Shown: positions 53,618 through 63,381, numbered from the stretch's first letter. The stretch: DNA of 64,000 nucleotides from Paenibacillus sp. FSL H8-0048 (GCF_038002825.1 NZ_JBBODF010000001.1:3658001-3722000); one strand, 5' to 3'. The notes: generated by a model not told the origin, from the sequence alone. Numbers and translations: made by a program.

Positions 53618-54946
53618 CTATCTCACCCGCACCCGAAACTGCGGCAGGTAATCAGCATTCTGCTCCAGAATGTCGGCCAGCACTTCCTTGGCGAGGTGCT
53701 CGTCGCCTACGAGGGGGTGGATGGTGAGGGCTTGCAGGGCAGAGGCGTAATCTCCTCTGACGGCGGCCTCGATCGTCAGCTCCTCATACGCCTTCACGAC
53801 CTGGAGCAGGCCCCGGATCTGGGGAGGGAGGGGCTTGGTGGGGGCGAGTGCGTGCGGGCCGTCGGATTTGATGACGCAGTTGATCTCGATGGAGACATCG
53901 GCGGGCAGCTCAGGAATGATCCCCTGATTGCGTACATTGACGGTCTGGATGTCGCCGGTGTCGTTATAGATCGACTTCATCAATTGAACTGCGGCTTCTG
54001 AATAGTAGGCGCCGCCGCGCTTCTCTAGTTGCGCCGGCTTGCTGTTGACTTCAGGCTGCTTGTAGATCTCGAACAGCTCGGCTTCCACTTCCTTCACGTC
54101 ATCGGCGCGTGTCTTGCCCGTCTCCTGATAATGCTCTGAGATCTCCCGGTACATCTCTTCCTTCATATAATAGTAACGGTGATACGGGCAAGGCAGTGCA
54201 CCCACGGACTGAATGAATTCAGAATCCCACTCCAGGTCAGGGATGTTGGCCATGGATGGCCCCTTGGCTCCGGCCAGCTTGTTCAGGAAGTCCTCCGTCA
54301 CATCCTCCCCCTGCATCATCACCCGGGTCGTCCAGTTGAGGTGATTGATGCCGACAATCTCAATGAACATCTCTGCTTGCGGAACTCCGTACAGCTCAGC
54401 GATCTGCATCTTGGTGCTGATCGGCAGATTGCATAGCCCCACAGAATTGACCCGGGAATGCTTGGAGACCGCTTCCGTAATGATACCGGCCGGATTGGTG
54501 AAGTTAATCATGAACGCCTCCGGCGCCAGCTCCTCGATATCCCGGCAGATGTCCAGGATGACCGGAATGGTGCGCAGCGCCTTGGCGAAGCCGCCCGCTC
54601 CGGTGGTCTCCTGGCCGATGAGATGATGGGCCAGCGGGATTTTCTCATCTCTGGAGCGTGCATCCAGCATGCCGACACGGATCTGTGTGGCCACGAAATC
54701 CGCACCGCGGATCGCTTCGCGCCGGTCCAGTGTGGTATGTAGCCGGATCGGCTTGCCGCTGGCATCAATCATCCGCTGGGCGAGTTCACCTATGATGTTC
54801 AGCTTAGCCGCCCCTGCCTCAATATCGGCGAGATACAGCTCCGCAACGGGAAATTCATCATAATACCGGATCAGGCCCTCCACCAGCTCCGGCGTATAGG
54901 AGGAACCGCCTCCGATCACTGCAAGCTTCAAGTGCTTCTTCTTCAT
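53618..54946 (-). CDS. GH4 family glycosidase (6-phospho-beta-glucosidase-like)
   Basis: 442 aa from the ATG at 54946 with GGAGGAAA upstream; the open frame extends to 55090 without support. NAD-binding GGGSSYTPELVEGLI, then NFTNPAGIITEAV, metal-site Cys in GLCNLP and His in GINHLNW: the features of the NAD- and Mn-dependent GH4 glycosidases, which cleave 6-phospho-sugars by an oxidation-elimination route. The start overlaps the stop of the sugar-kinase gene by 4 bases (ATGA), so the two are translationally coupled. The sugar could be a phosphorylated disaccharide made by that kinase (inference). Confidence 0.9.
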   Translation of the reverse strand: MKKKHLKLAVIGGGSSYTPELVEGLIRYYDEFPVAELYLADIEAGAAKLNIIGELAQRMIDASGKPIRLHTTLDRREAIRGADFVATQIRVGMLDARSRDEKIPLAHHLIGQETTGAGGFAKALRTIPVILDICRDIEELAPEAFMINFTNPAGIITEAVSKHSRVNSVGLCNLPISTKMQIAELYGVPQAEMFIEIVGINHLNWTTRVMMQGEDVTEDFLNKLAGAKGPSMANIPDLEWDSEFIQSVGALPCPYHRYYYMKEEMYREISEHYQETGKTRADDVKEVEAELFEIYKQPEVNSKPAQLEKRGGAYYSEAAVQLMKSIYNDTGDIQTVNVRNQGIIPELPADVSIEINCVIKSDGPHALAPTKPLPPQIRGLLQVVKAYEELTIEAAVRGDYASALQALTIHPLVGDEHLAKEVLADILEQNADYLPQFRVRVR

Positions 54947-55923
54947 CTGTGATTTCCTCCGTCTCTCTTGAATTGCTCTAGTATTGCACCGGTTACAGAG
55001 ATACCCAGCCGGTCCATCGCCAGCATCACGGCACCGAACACAGGCGGCAGCTCCGGAATGACCAGTGTGCAGCGGGGATGCTCCGCCCACACTGCCTCAA
55101 GCAGTGCATCCAGCAGCAGCGGACTTCTGCCCGATTGCAGGATGCTCCCGGTCAGGACGACCGGCACCGCTTCGTCTTCGAAGCCGCCCAGCCTGCGGAT
55201 GACAGCCGCCGCAGCGATCCCCAGCTCTCTGCCCATATCCGTAAGCAGCTGGCGGGAGAGCCAATCCCCCGCCGCTGCCGCTTCATGAACGACCAGTGAT
55301 AGCTCCAGCGGAGCCGCAGTCACCTCGTCATCGAGGTAACGCTCCACCATCTCTTCGAAGCTTGTAAAACCCAGCCTCTGCGGTATCCGCTCCACCAGCT
55401 CGCTGTAGGGCTCCCTTCCGTCCCAGCAGCGCACCGCTCTGCTGAACGCCTGCGCCGCGAGATAGAAGCCGCCGGCCCGGTCACCGAACAAGGTATCGAA
55501 GCCGCCTATCTGCACCGTCTGCCCAAGCCGGTTGCGGCCGGCCGCGTTCGTATTGCTACCGCAGACAAGCACCACCCCTGTGTTATCCGGGCTCCCGGCA
55601 CGAAGCCCCTCGAACGTATCGCAGACGATATCCCAGCTCCGCAGCTCTAATTGACTGCTGATTTCAGGATATAGCTTGTCCATATCCGGCCTGCGGTCAG
55701 CGCCCGCAAGACCGAACTGCACATGATCGAGCTGGTCGATGCCTACCCCTGCCTTTGCAAGTGCACCGAACAGCGCTCCGCGAATGTTGAGCACCGCCGC
55801 CCGCACTCCAATAATCTGATGGTTACCGCAGCCGGTCACTGCCGACCCCAGAATCCTGCCGTTATGATCGGCGATAACAGCGATGGTCTTGCTTCCGCCG
55901 CCGTCTACACCTGCTAGATACAT
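54943..55923 (-). CDS. BadF/BcrA-type sugar kinase (N-acetylglucosamine kinase-like)
   Basis: 326 aa from the ATG at 55923 (AGGAG eight bases before). N-terminal ATPase phosphate loop MYLAGVDGGGSKTIAVIAD, adenosine motifs VVLVCGSNTNAAGRN and VPVVLTGSILQSG, and GGFDTLFGDRAGGFYLA, typical of the GlcNAc-kinase branch of the ASKHA superfamily. It phosphorylates a sugar in the cytoplasm, probably at O6. Paired with GH4 and divergent from a GntR/UTRA regulator, it forms a small sugar-use module; the substrate may be an amino sugar or beta-glucoside. Confidence 0.85.
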   Translation of the reverse strand: MYLAGVDGGGSKTIAVIADHNGRILGSAVTGCGNHQIIGVRAAVLNIRGALFGALAKAGVGIDQLDHVQFGLAGADRRPDMDKLYPEISSQLELRSWDIVCDTFEGLRAGSPDNTGVVLVCGSNTNAAGRNRLGQTVQIGGFDTLFGDRAGGFYLAAQAFSRAVRCWDGREPYSELVERIPQRLGFTSFEEMVERYLDDEVTAAPLELSLVVHEAAAAGDWLSRQLLTDMGRELGIAAAAVIRRLGGFEDEAVPVVLTGSILQSGRSPLLLDALLEAVWAEHPRCTLVIPELPPVFGAVMLAMDRLGISVTGAILEQFKRDGGNHR

Positions 55924-56122
55924 AGCTTCCACTCCTGATTGGTCCATTGTTATTTTAATAGTCATAATTGCAGACATTGTTCCTACAAATGCCCTCTCTT
56001 TGTTCCGCTGACATTGCACGTATAGCTTTCCTTCAGCTTGAAATCTCAGTTGTTACACAATAGTTTCTCCGGCTCTTGTTCCGTGATATAATATAACAAA
56101 TTGCCATCGGAGGACACTTGTA

Positions 56123-56839
56123 ATGACAAAGAGAACTAATAATACATTATATTTCAATATTAAAGAACAACTGCTTAAACAGATTCAATCCGGCCACTAT
56201 GCCGTCGGAGAGAAGCTTCCCACCGAGGCTGAATTATGCGAGATGTTCTCCGCCAGCCGGACCACCATCCGCCTCGCGCTCAGCGAGCTTGAGATGCAGG
56301 ATATTCTGGAGCGGCACCAGGGCAAGGGCACCTTCGTCAAACGCAAGGAGCTCCAGCTTAACCAGAAGCGCAGCTTCACCGAGGATGTGCTGATGAGCGG
56401 CAAGGAGCCCACCAGTAAGATTATCGAAGCCAAGGTGACGCCTGCCGAGATCCCGCTCAATGAATTCCTGAATATTCCTATCAAAGCTCCGGTCAATCAG
56501 TTACTGCGGCTCCGCTACGCCGATCATGAACCGCTCCTGTACGAGACCACTTATATCGCCTGGGATCTGGCACCCGGGCTCATCAATGATTATAAGGACG
56601 GCTCGCTCTTCTCCTTCCTGGAGTCAGAGTACAACCTGAAGGCCCACCGCTCTGTGGAGCAGCTGAAGCCGGTCCTCGCGGACAAAACCGCCAGCAAGCT
56701 GCTGGGTGTCAAAGAAGGCTCTCCTTGCCTGCAAGTGAGAACTTTTACTTATCTGGCTGACGGCTCGCCGCTGGAGTACAGCTTCGGCGTATTCCGGGGA
56801 GACTTCCCCAGCTATACGATTGAGCGGCAGTTTGGATGA
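56123..56839 (+). CDS. GntR/HutC-family transcriptional regulator with UTRA domain
   Basis: 238 aa, ribosome site GGAGGA. Winged helix (about 8-75: LLKQIQSGHYAVGEKLPTEAELCEMFSASRTTIRLALSELEMQDILERHQGKGTFV) and UTRA effector domain (about 90-235: SFTEDVLMSGKEPTSKIIEAKV ... DGSPLEYSFGVFRGDFPSY). HutC-type regulators like YvoA bind phosphorylated sugars. It is transcribed divergently from the kinase/GH4 operon across 199 bp, which it presumably controls. A TATAAT at about 56090 is a possible -10 for it. Confidence 0.92.
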   Translation: MTKRTNNTLYFNIKEQLLKQIQSGHYAVGEKLPTEAELCEMFSASRTTIRLALSELEMQDILERHQGKGTFVKRKELQLNQKRSFTEDVLMSGKEPTSKIIEAKVTPAEIPLNEFLNIPIKAPVNQLLRLRYADHEPLLYETTYIAWDLAPGLINDYKDGSLFSFLESEYNLKAHRSVEQLKPVLADKTASKLLGVKEGSPCLQVRTFTYLADGSPLEYSFGVFRGDFPSYTIERQFG

Positions 56840-56873
56840 AGCAGGAACGGACGGGCATTAGCGCAGAGAGCAT

Positions 56874-56908
56874 ACGGAGCACCCCTGCATGGGGCACTCC
56901 GGCTCCGT
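56874..56908. terminator. Weak hairpin between convergent genes
   Basis: CGGAGcACCCC pairs with GGGGcaCTCCG near 56875-56901, but neither side has a clear T run. It sits between the stops of gntR (+) and the 849-aa gene (-). Confidence 0.45.
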
Positions 56909-56931
56909 TACCTCCAGTTCAGTAACCCCTG

Positions 56932-59481
56932 TTACTCTTTAATAATCTCGAAATATCTCCCCAGCCAGTAGGGCAGCGTGAACACCGAACCCGCCTCAAT
57001 GCTGCCCGAACGGTAGTTATACCCCGGATTGGCACCGGTCGTCTGGCTGTCATTCTCGAACGGATTCGAGTTATGCTTAATGATCCGCCGCTCATCCGGA
57101 GCCAGTGCGTAATTCGTCTGTTTATAATCATCGCGGTCACCCGGTTCAATATAGAGGACATCCTGGCGGTCCCATTGCACCGGGAATTCAATCTGGAATT
57201 CCGGGAAGCGGTACAGGAAGCGGACCGCCGATTGCAGATCGACATCGGTCTTATCCGGGTGCGCAAGCTGGTAGAGGAAGGTGTAGAACGGATTCTCCTC
57301 CCGCACCTCATTGGAGTACCACTGGTCATAGGCGGCTACAATCTGCGCATGCCGGTCTGCATCCTGTTCAAGAGTCACCAGGATGAACACCGGGAACCAG
57401 CCCAGCTCTTCATCCGAATAATTGATATATTGGGTCCAGTCATTATGCAGCGTAGCATTGGTATTAGTGTCGGCTCCCACATTGTCCATCGTTACCGGCT
57501 GGTTATCGTTCTCGCTGTAAGCATTGGTTGCCTGGCGGACGAGCCTGCGCTCAATATATTCCTGCGCCATCGCCATGTAGCCCTTACCGTTGATATATGG
57601 CTCTTCCTTGCTGTAGCTGCCTTCAAAAGCCTGCTCATACGCCAGCTCATACTTGGCTGAATCAGCCGGATAACTCTCTGCGACAATATAGCTTGCCGAT
57701 TTCAGTGCAGCCATGACTTGCAGTGCGTTGAGCGGACCGTCCTCGTAGCCGTAGGACAGCGCATCATCCCCATTCTCATCGACCCCAATCTTGGACTTCC
57801 ACTGTTCCTGCCGCTCCATGGTCCCAACACTGTCGTTGAAGTATTTGGCGAACCATCTGGACCACTGTGTTGATTTGCCGGTAGCGTCCTCAATGTAATA
57901 GTGGTCGTCCTTCAGGATCAGCTCGGTCATGCGGTGCGTCGTTTCTTCAATGAGGGCCTTCAGCTCAAGCAGCTCAGGATCGGTGCTGTCCCCGATCAGA
58001 TATTTATAGGCGGTATAGAACATGGCATAATGGCCATCCACCTCATCTGCCGAAGTATCGGCCTTATACACAATCTGGTTCATGTCGATATGGCCGTCCA
58101 CAATGGCGCTCTCCGGGAACAGATCATTGAAGAATGACGGAATCTGCTCATATACGGGAGCTGTCAGCTGGAACAACGGCTTATTATGAAGGCCTGTTGT
58201 TTTGTCTTCCTTGGCGTCATTATTGTTCGTGGCAGCCGTAATGACTGGCAGCACCTGATACACTGCGCCGGTTACGGACGTTCCAACCCGGGTCTTGATA
58301 TCAATCCCCAGCTTCTGGCCTTCGGGACGTGTCAGGTTCAGCTCGTCAATGGCAGCTTGGCTAAGGCCAAGTCCATTGTAGTTCAGCACATCCGTGCCTC
58401 CGCTCGGGAACAGGGTGGAGCCTTTTTTGTTCTCTGCGTCTTTGGTTACTCTGACCATGGAATAGCCGATCGGCGCAACTCCGTCGCCACGCTGCATGCT
58501 TGGAATGATTCCATTCGGGTTGATCATGTCCGGCCCGACGAAGTTCTGGAACCAGAAGCCGTTCTGGGACTGGTAGCCATACACTGAATTATCCACTGTA
58601 GCCGCACTGGCTTCACTGGTCAGCATATACGAGCGTGCCGGGAACCCGTTGCCGCGGCCGGAGACATAATCGAGCAGCAGTACAGCCTTGGTCGCTCTAA
58701 GCGTTGCCGCTCTGGCCGCGGCAATCTCGGCCTGCTCCTCTGAAGCCGGGCTCGTTCCGTACTGCTCCTGCAATGCCTTATAGCGGAAAATTTCGCCCAT
58801 CGCATACATCGCGGTCCATAGACCGTCATTATCGCTGGTGGTAGGCGTGGATGTGAACACTCCGGTCGCGGAGTTGTAATTGACCGCATCCAGCGTGCTG
58901 TCCGTCTCTGTGAAGGTGAAGCCCGCGCCATGAACCATGCCGCGCCGGTCCAGAATCGACTGCACGAGATCCTCATAGATAAACGATTTATCATGTAGCG
59001 TCTTCTCCGGCATCGCAATATGCGTGACCCCGCTCGCCGTACGGACCCAAATGCCGTTCTTACCGTCACTGGCCAGTCCCGTCACATGATCGTCTCCGCC
59101 ATACAGATACCTTGGTCCAGCCATATACTGCACAATATCCTTGGTGTCGCTTGCGCTGAAGTCCACCCGCTGTAAGCCGGTCTCCGTTCCAATCCAGTAG
59201 ACTCCCCCGTCCAGAACCACACTGGTTACATCGCCGATGACCGAGAGCGGCAGGAATTTGAGTGCTGAAGCATCGGTGACCCATTCAATGTTGCCCGGGA
59301 TAGAAGCCGATCCGGCTTTGTAATAGGTCATTTCTTTGGTCTGCACAGCCTCCAGCTGAACCGGAGAGTACGCCGAGCCAGGCAGCTTCTCCGCAAGCAC
59401 GGGCGCCGCCGGCAATACGAATAATGTTAGAGCAAGCAGTCCACCCGTGATCTTCATGCCCGTTCTTTTCATCTTGTCCAT
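56932..59481 (-). CDS. Large secreted protein, propeller-like N-terminus and alpha-helical body, unknown function
   Basis: 849 aa with a signal peptide (LLALTLFVLPAAPVLA). Residues about 50-155 carry propeller-like units (VYWIGTETGLQRVDF; GIWVRTASGVTHIAM), matched by the last 60 residues of the SLH protein (YLWIGTDSGVTRINL; VLVITRTGVSHIY). The body (about 160-800) is helix-rich, with patches such as FWFQNFVGPDMINPNGIIPSMQR and YGYEDGPLNALQVMAALKSA, recalling alpha/alpha toroid enzymes, but no catalytic motif is certain. 17 bp downstream of the SLH gene, same operon. AAGGGGAG precedes the start. Likely a polysaccharide-active surface protein (inference). Confidence 0.75.
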   Translation of the reverse strand: MDKMKRTGMKITGGLLALTLFVLPAAPVLAEKLPGSAYSPVQLEAVQTKEMTYYKAGSASIPGNIEWVTDASALKFLPLSVIGDVTSVVLDGGVYWIGTETGLQRVDFSASDTKDIVQYMAGPRYLYGGDDHVTGLASDGKNGIWVRTASGVTHIAMPEKTLHDKSFIYEDLVQSILDRRGMVHGAGFTFTETDSTLDAVNYNSATGVFTSTPTTSDNDGLWTAMYAMGEIFRYKALQEQYGTSPASEEQAEIAAARAATLRATKAVLLLDYVSGRGNGFPARSYMLTSEASAATVDNSVYGYQSQNGFWFQNFVGPDMINPNGIIPSMQRGDGVAPIGYSMVRVTKDAENKKGSTLFPSGGTDVLNYNGLGLSQAAIDELNLTRPEGQKLGIDIKTRVGTSVTGAVYQVLPVITAATNNNDAKEDKTTGLHNKPLFQLTAPVYEQIPSFFNDLFPESAIVDGHIDMNQIVYKADTSADEVDGHYAMFYTAYKYLIGDSTDPELLELKALIEETTHRMTELILKDDHYYIEDATGKSTQWSRWFAKYFNDSVGTMERQEQWKSKIGVDENGDDALSYGYEDGPLNALQVMAALKSASYIVAESYPADSAKYELAYEQAFEGSYSKEEPYINGKGYMAMAQEYIERRLVRQATNAYSENDNQPVTMDNVGADTNTNATLHNDWTQYINYSDEELGWFPVFILVTLEQDADRHAQIVAAYDQWYSNEVREENPFYTFLYQLAHPDKTDVDLQSAVRFLYRFPEFQIEFPVQWDRQDVLYIEPGDRDDYKQTNYALAPDERRIIKHNSNPFENDSQTTGANPGYNYRSGSIEAGSVFTLPYWLGRYFEIIKE

Positions 59482-59498
59482 GGTAAGCTCCCCTTTCC

Positions 59499-61457
59499 TT
59501 ATTGGTAGATATGCGATACGCCGGTTCGTGTGATCACCAGTACCCCCGTATTCTCATCCGGCAAAAGCAGCAGCACCTTGTCATCGTACAATTGCTTGCC
59601 TTGAGCGGTATAAGTGGTCATTTCATTCGTGGCGAGATTAATTCTGGTGACTCCGCTGTCTGTTCCAATCCATAAATAAGTCCGGGTCTTGTCTAGAACA
59701 GAGGTATTAATCCCCCGCATCGAAGCGAATATGGAAGGCTTGATATTAAATTCATAGTTAACAAAAGTCACGGCATTCACAAGGTCCGGCATGACCACAT
59801 CCTTGTTAGCGATCGGAGGATTGTAGGAAGGGTCCTGAAGGAAGGTCAGGTATTGCTTGGCCAGCCCTTCTGCTCCTGTGGAGCTGAACGAGCTTAATGC
59901 TTCCGTATAGGTGTACAGCTCGACAGCTTTGGGCTCTGGTGTCGGTGTTGGTGTCGGTGTTGGTTTTGGCGTTGGCGTTGGCGTCGGCGTCGGTGTTGGT
60001 GTTGGCGTTGATGTCGGCGTTGGTGTCGGCGTTGGTGTTGGTGTCGGCGTTGGATTCCCCGTACCCGGGCTAGGGGTTGGATTCGGAGATGAGGTTGGGG
60101 TCGGAGTTGGAGTTCCTGTGCCGCCGCTTGAACCCGATCCTCCCGGATTGCCGGCCGCAGAATTGACGAGCTGTCCTGAAGCGTCATAATCTTGTCCGCC
60201 TATCGTTACCTTGGCAGCATTGACCGTCAGCTTGTCCGGCTTGACCGGGAAAGACACCCCTTCTCCATTGACCACCGCTTCGGCGATTGTCCCTTCACCG
60301 GTGATCACTGCGGCACCGTTCAAGGTCATTTTCGTGACAACACTGCCTTTGTTCAGCTTGATCGCTGAGCCGCCTGCCTTAAGGGAGAGGTTGAAGCTGC
60401 CAATCCGGCCGCTCTCCAGCGTGAAGCCCGCCGGTGCAGTTACATTCAATTCATTGACATCCCCTGACACGGAGACAGCATCGGAAGCCCGCGTAAGCAA
60501 GTTCATGGTACTAACCGGCTGGCCGGATTCATTAACAATTCTGGCACCCGAGGTTACATCCATCTTCCCGGCAGTGGTCTTCCCCTTGAGGATTACTCTT
60601 ACCGGAGAAGCAGGCTTGCTGATCACAATGCTGCCCACTTGACTGTCTGTCAGCGTAATGCTGTTCACACCGCCGCCGTTGATGTAGACGACGCCTTCAA
60701 CTGCTGCGTTGTTGAGGCTCAGATTCCCTTCGCCAACGCCGGGAGTAATATATACATTCCCAGATAATTTCAGATTAGATAACGTACCTCCCGCTGTGTT
60801 AACGATCAGGTTGCTGCCGGAGATGCCTGAATGCTCTCCCCCGTCTGCCACCAGGGTTCCCATGGCATTGTTCATCATCTTCACTGCCTCGGCCCGCGTC
60901 AATGCCTTCTTGGGCTGGAATGCGCCTTGCGGTGTGCCCGCTACATAACCGGCCTCCTTCATCGCATAGACCGCCCCCTTGGACCAGCCGGCAATAAGGG
61001 CGTCATCTGTGAACGGGGCATATGAATTTCCTGATGCTGTAACATGGAATACTCTGCTGAGCATCAGCGCCGCCTGCTCCCGGGTCAGGATCTCCAGCGG
61101 CTGGATCTTCCCTCCGCCATCGCCGACAAGAGCACCGGCTGCGACTGCCTTGCTGATGTCAGAGGCGTACCAGGCCGTTTTAGGAACATCGCTGAAGCTC
61201 TGGCCGCTCTCCTCACTGAAATTAAAGATCCGGTTAATCAACGCGGCGAATTCTGTTTTGCGGATTCCCTCGTTCGGGAGCACAAGGCCATCGGGATTCC
61301 CCTTCAGTAGCCCCATCTCCTTCCACGAGGCCATTTCCTCAGCGGCCCATGCAGGAATCTTCTCGGCGGCTTCTGCCGATACCGTGGATACAACTGTACA
61401 TGCCACGGACGAGACGACGGCGAATACTCCGAGCATCTGCTTCCATCTGAACTTCAT
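59499..61457 (-). CDS. S-layer homology (SLH) domain protein with Thr-Pro linker and propeller-like tail
   Basis: 652 aa from the ATG at 61457 (GAGGAGG upstream; ATG at 61463 is too close). After the signal peptide come three SLH modules (about 30-75, 90-135, 150-195), which anchor proteins to pyruvylated wall polymer. Then a beta-helix-like part (about 210-420, GGGVNSITLTDSQVGSIVISKPASP), a Thr-Pro linker (about 445-510) encoded by a simple GGTGTC/GGCGTT repeat DNA, and a tail with YLWIGTDSGVTRINL. The tail resembles the start of the 849-aa partner, so the two may act together at the cell surface. Confidence 0.88.
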   Translation of the reverse strand: MKFRWKQMLGVFAVVSSVACTVVSTVSAEAAEKIPAWAAEEMASWKEMGLLKGNPDGLVLPNEGIRKTEFAALINRIFNFSEESGQSFSDVPKTAWYASDISKAVAAGALVGDGGGKIQPLEILTREQAALMLSRVFHVTASGNSYAPFTDDALIAGWSKGAVYAMKEAGYVAGTPQGAFQPKKALTRAEAVKMMNNAMGTLVADGGEHSGISGSNLIVNTAGGTLSNLKLSGNVYITPGVGEGNLSLNNAAVEGVVYINGGGVNSITLTDSQVGSIVISKPASPVRVILKGKTTAGKMDVTSGARIVNESGQPVSTMNLLTRASDAVSVSGDVNELNVTAPAGFTLESGRIGSFNLSLKAGGSAIKLNKGSVVTKMTLNGAAVITGEGTIAEAVVNGEGVSFPVKPDKLTVNAAKVTIGGQDYDASGQLVNSAAGNPGGSGSSGGTGTPTPTPTSSPNPTPSPGTGNPTPTPTPTPTPTPTSTPTPTPTPTPTPTPKPTPTPTPTPEPKAVELYTYTEALSSFSSTGAEGLAKQYLTFLQDPSYNPPIANKDVVMPDLVNAVTFVNYEFNIKPSIFASMRGINTSVLDKTRTYLWIGTDSGVTRINLATNEMTTYTAQGKQLYDDKVLLLLPDENTGVLVITRTGVSHIYQ

Positions 61458-61552
61458 ATGCATTCCTCCTCAAAGTGTAATCGTTAACGCGATAAAGCCA
61501 GCTCCAGAATAGCCCTAACCAATGTCACCCCCATGTAAGGTTACCGATGTTG

Positions 61553-61602
61553 TTGTAGTAACATTTACACACATTCTATTTTTAATCATAACAAATTGTC
61601 AA
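61553..61602 (-). promoter_or_regulatory. Promoter and operator of the SLH/849-aa operon
   Basis: On the minus strand: -35 TTGACA (61602-61597), 18-bp spacer, -10 TAGAAT (61578-61573), then TGTTACTACAA at 61563-61553, starting about three bases after the predicted start of transcription. The same 11-mer occurs in the same place for the divergent operon. Confidence 0.65.
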
Positions 61603-61780
61603 CACATTTATGAAATGGTGATCTGCAGCCGATCCCATTTTCCACATCCTCCCATAACATCGTATATTTCTTTGTGATATCAACGTTGTTTACGCTTACA
61701 TAATTTTCGAAGGAAGAGTTCTATCCTACTTCACTTTCGCTTAAAAATGAATTCCCTCTGTCTTTTCGCCTAAAAAACAA

Positions 61781-61831
61781 TTGACAGGTCCTTGGCTATA
61801 CTTAATAATGAAAATTATATTGTTACTACAA
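61781..61831 (+). promoter_or_regulatory. Promoter and operator of the sugar ABC transporter operon
   Basis: -35 TTGACA (61781-61786), 17-bp spacer, -10 AATAAT (61804-61809), then TGTTACTACAA at 61821-61831. The 11-mer is identical to that of the divergent operon and lies in the same sense orientation just downstream of the predicted start. Confidence 0.7.
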
Positions 61832-61999
61832 ATTACTTATTCCGAACAAATCTTAGACCAAACCGGGGATACCTCACTCTATTGAGTCAAGTAATATTAC
61901 ATACGGGAGTGTGAATGCGAAAGGAAAAACAGGAAGAAGAGGGAATCGCGTAGTCGCATCAGCTTATTGGCCCATACAAATCGAAGGAGCGATGAACGA

Positions 62000-63298
62000 A
62001 TGAACAAAAGGAAGATTGCACTGGTCTCAACGATGCTGGTTACCGCCTTGACGGGCTGCTCTTCTGCAGCCTCTAATGACAGCTCAGCCAATACCGGCGA
62101 GTCCGGTGCTAAGCAGGAAACCCTCCGGATTGCTATGGGCTCGCCCGGCGAAGGCCTGATCAAGGTCTGGGAGACGATCGGCAAGGAGTTCGAGGCACAG
62201 CATCAGGGGATTAAGGTGGAATTCAACTATCAGGACGATGACACGTATCAGACGATTGGATTGCCCAATCTACTAAGCGGCAAGAACGCTCCTGACTTGT
62301 ACTTCGAATGGGCCGGACAGCGTCTGCAGACCAGAGTCACGGACGGGTATGCCGCAGATATTACAGACCAGCTCGAGAGCTCAGGACTGAAGGATATGTT
62401 CGCCGAAGGGACCTTCAATGGGATGGTGATCGACGGCAAGACATATATGATTCCTACTGCGGGCGATGTGACGAACGTAATCTTTTACAGTAAAAAGGTG
62501 TTCAATGATCTGGGCCTTCAGCCGCCAGCCACCTGGGAGGAATTCCTGAAGGTATGCGAGACTATTAAGCAGGCAGGCATCACCCCGCTCGTGATTGGCA
62601 ACTCCGATCTGTGGACAGCAGGCAACTGGGTTGCCCATATCCTCTCACGCGTTGCGGGCGAGGACGCCTACAGCGAGGCTATGCAGCTCAAGCAGCCGTT
62701 CAATTCCCCTGATTTCGCCAAAGCCTATGGTTATGTGAAGGAGCTCTGGGATAAGGGCTATATTAATGAGAACATTACTGCCGCAAGCGACAGTGAAGCG
62801 GATATGCTGTTCCTGAACGGCAGCGGTGCCATGCATCCGATCGGCAGCTGGCTGGCTGCAACCGCAGTGGAAGAAACCCCCGACCTTGAGCTGGGCTACT
62901 TCAATACGCCGGCCATGCCGGACGGCAAGGGCAATCAGGAGAGCGTCATCGGCGTGTTGAACGGAATGGTGGTCAATAAGAACTCCAAGCTGATCGACGA
63001 GGCCATCGAATTCATGAAGCTGTACAGCTCCCCCGAATCCTCCAAAAAGCTCTCTGACGCCGGTGCTGTGCCGATTACCAAGGACGGGATCGACAAGGAG
63101 ACCATGCTTCCGCTCTCGCTGGAGTTGAACGATCTGATGGAGAATGCCCCGGTGCTTGTGTCGCCGCCCGATACCGGCTATTCCATTGAGGTCGCCAACG
63201 CGCTTAATATGGCCACCTCTAAGGTTATCGGAGGCGCGGAGTCCCCTGAAGCTGCTCTGGCTGAGCTGGAGACCACCATTGCCCCTCTGAAAAAATAA
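62000..63298 (+). CDS. Sugar ABC transporter substrate-binding lipoprotein
   Basis: 432 aa from the ATG at 62000 (AAGGAG upstream; the frame opens at 61967). Lipobox TALTGC, then a type-1 extracellular solute-binding domain: RIAMGSPGEGLIKVWETIGKEFEAQHQGIKVEFNYQ, PDLYFEWAGQRLQ, MVIDGKTYMIPTAGDVTNVIFYSKKVFNDLGLQPPATWEEFLKVCETIKQAG, FLNGSGAMHPIGSWLA. These proteins capture oligosaccharides. Directly upstream of the permease gene. The long gap before it (61458-61999) holds the twin promoters of the divergent operons and no gene. Confidence 0.92.
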   Translation: MNKRKIALVSTMLVTALTGCSSAASNDSSANTGESGAKQETLRIAMGSPGEGLIKVWETIGKEFEAQHQGIKVEFNYQDDDTYQTIGLPNLLSGKNAPDLYFEWAGQRLQTRVTDGYAADITDQLESSGLKDMFAEGTFNGMVIDGKTYMIPTAGDVTNVIFYSKKVFNDLGLQPPATWEEFLKVCETIKQAGITPLVIGNSDLWTAGNWVAHILSRVAGEDAYSEAMQLKQPFNSPDFAKAYGYVKELWDKGYINENITAASDSEADMLFLNGSGAMHPIGSWLAATAVEETPDLELGYFNTPAMPDGKGNQESVIGVLNGMVVNKNSKLIDEAIEFMKLYSSPESSKKLSDAGAVPITKDGIDKETMLPLSLELNDLMENAPVLVSPPDTGYSIEVANALNMATSKVIGGAESPEAALAELETTIAPLKK

Positions 63299-63381
63299 CG
63301 GTGAATCCGCCCGCAAGGCGGCTTCATCCCGAAAACGGAAATTATGTACTACCTTGTACATAAAGAATTGGAGGTGGCCCC

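Noticed and set aside
59936..60110. Simple repeat GGTGTC/GGCGTT that looked like a microsatellite.
   Set aside because: It encodes the Thr-Pro linker of the SLH protein and needs no other explanation.
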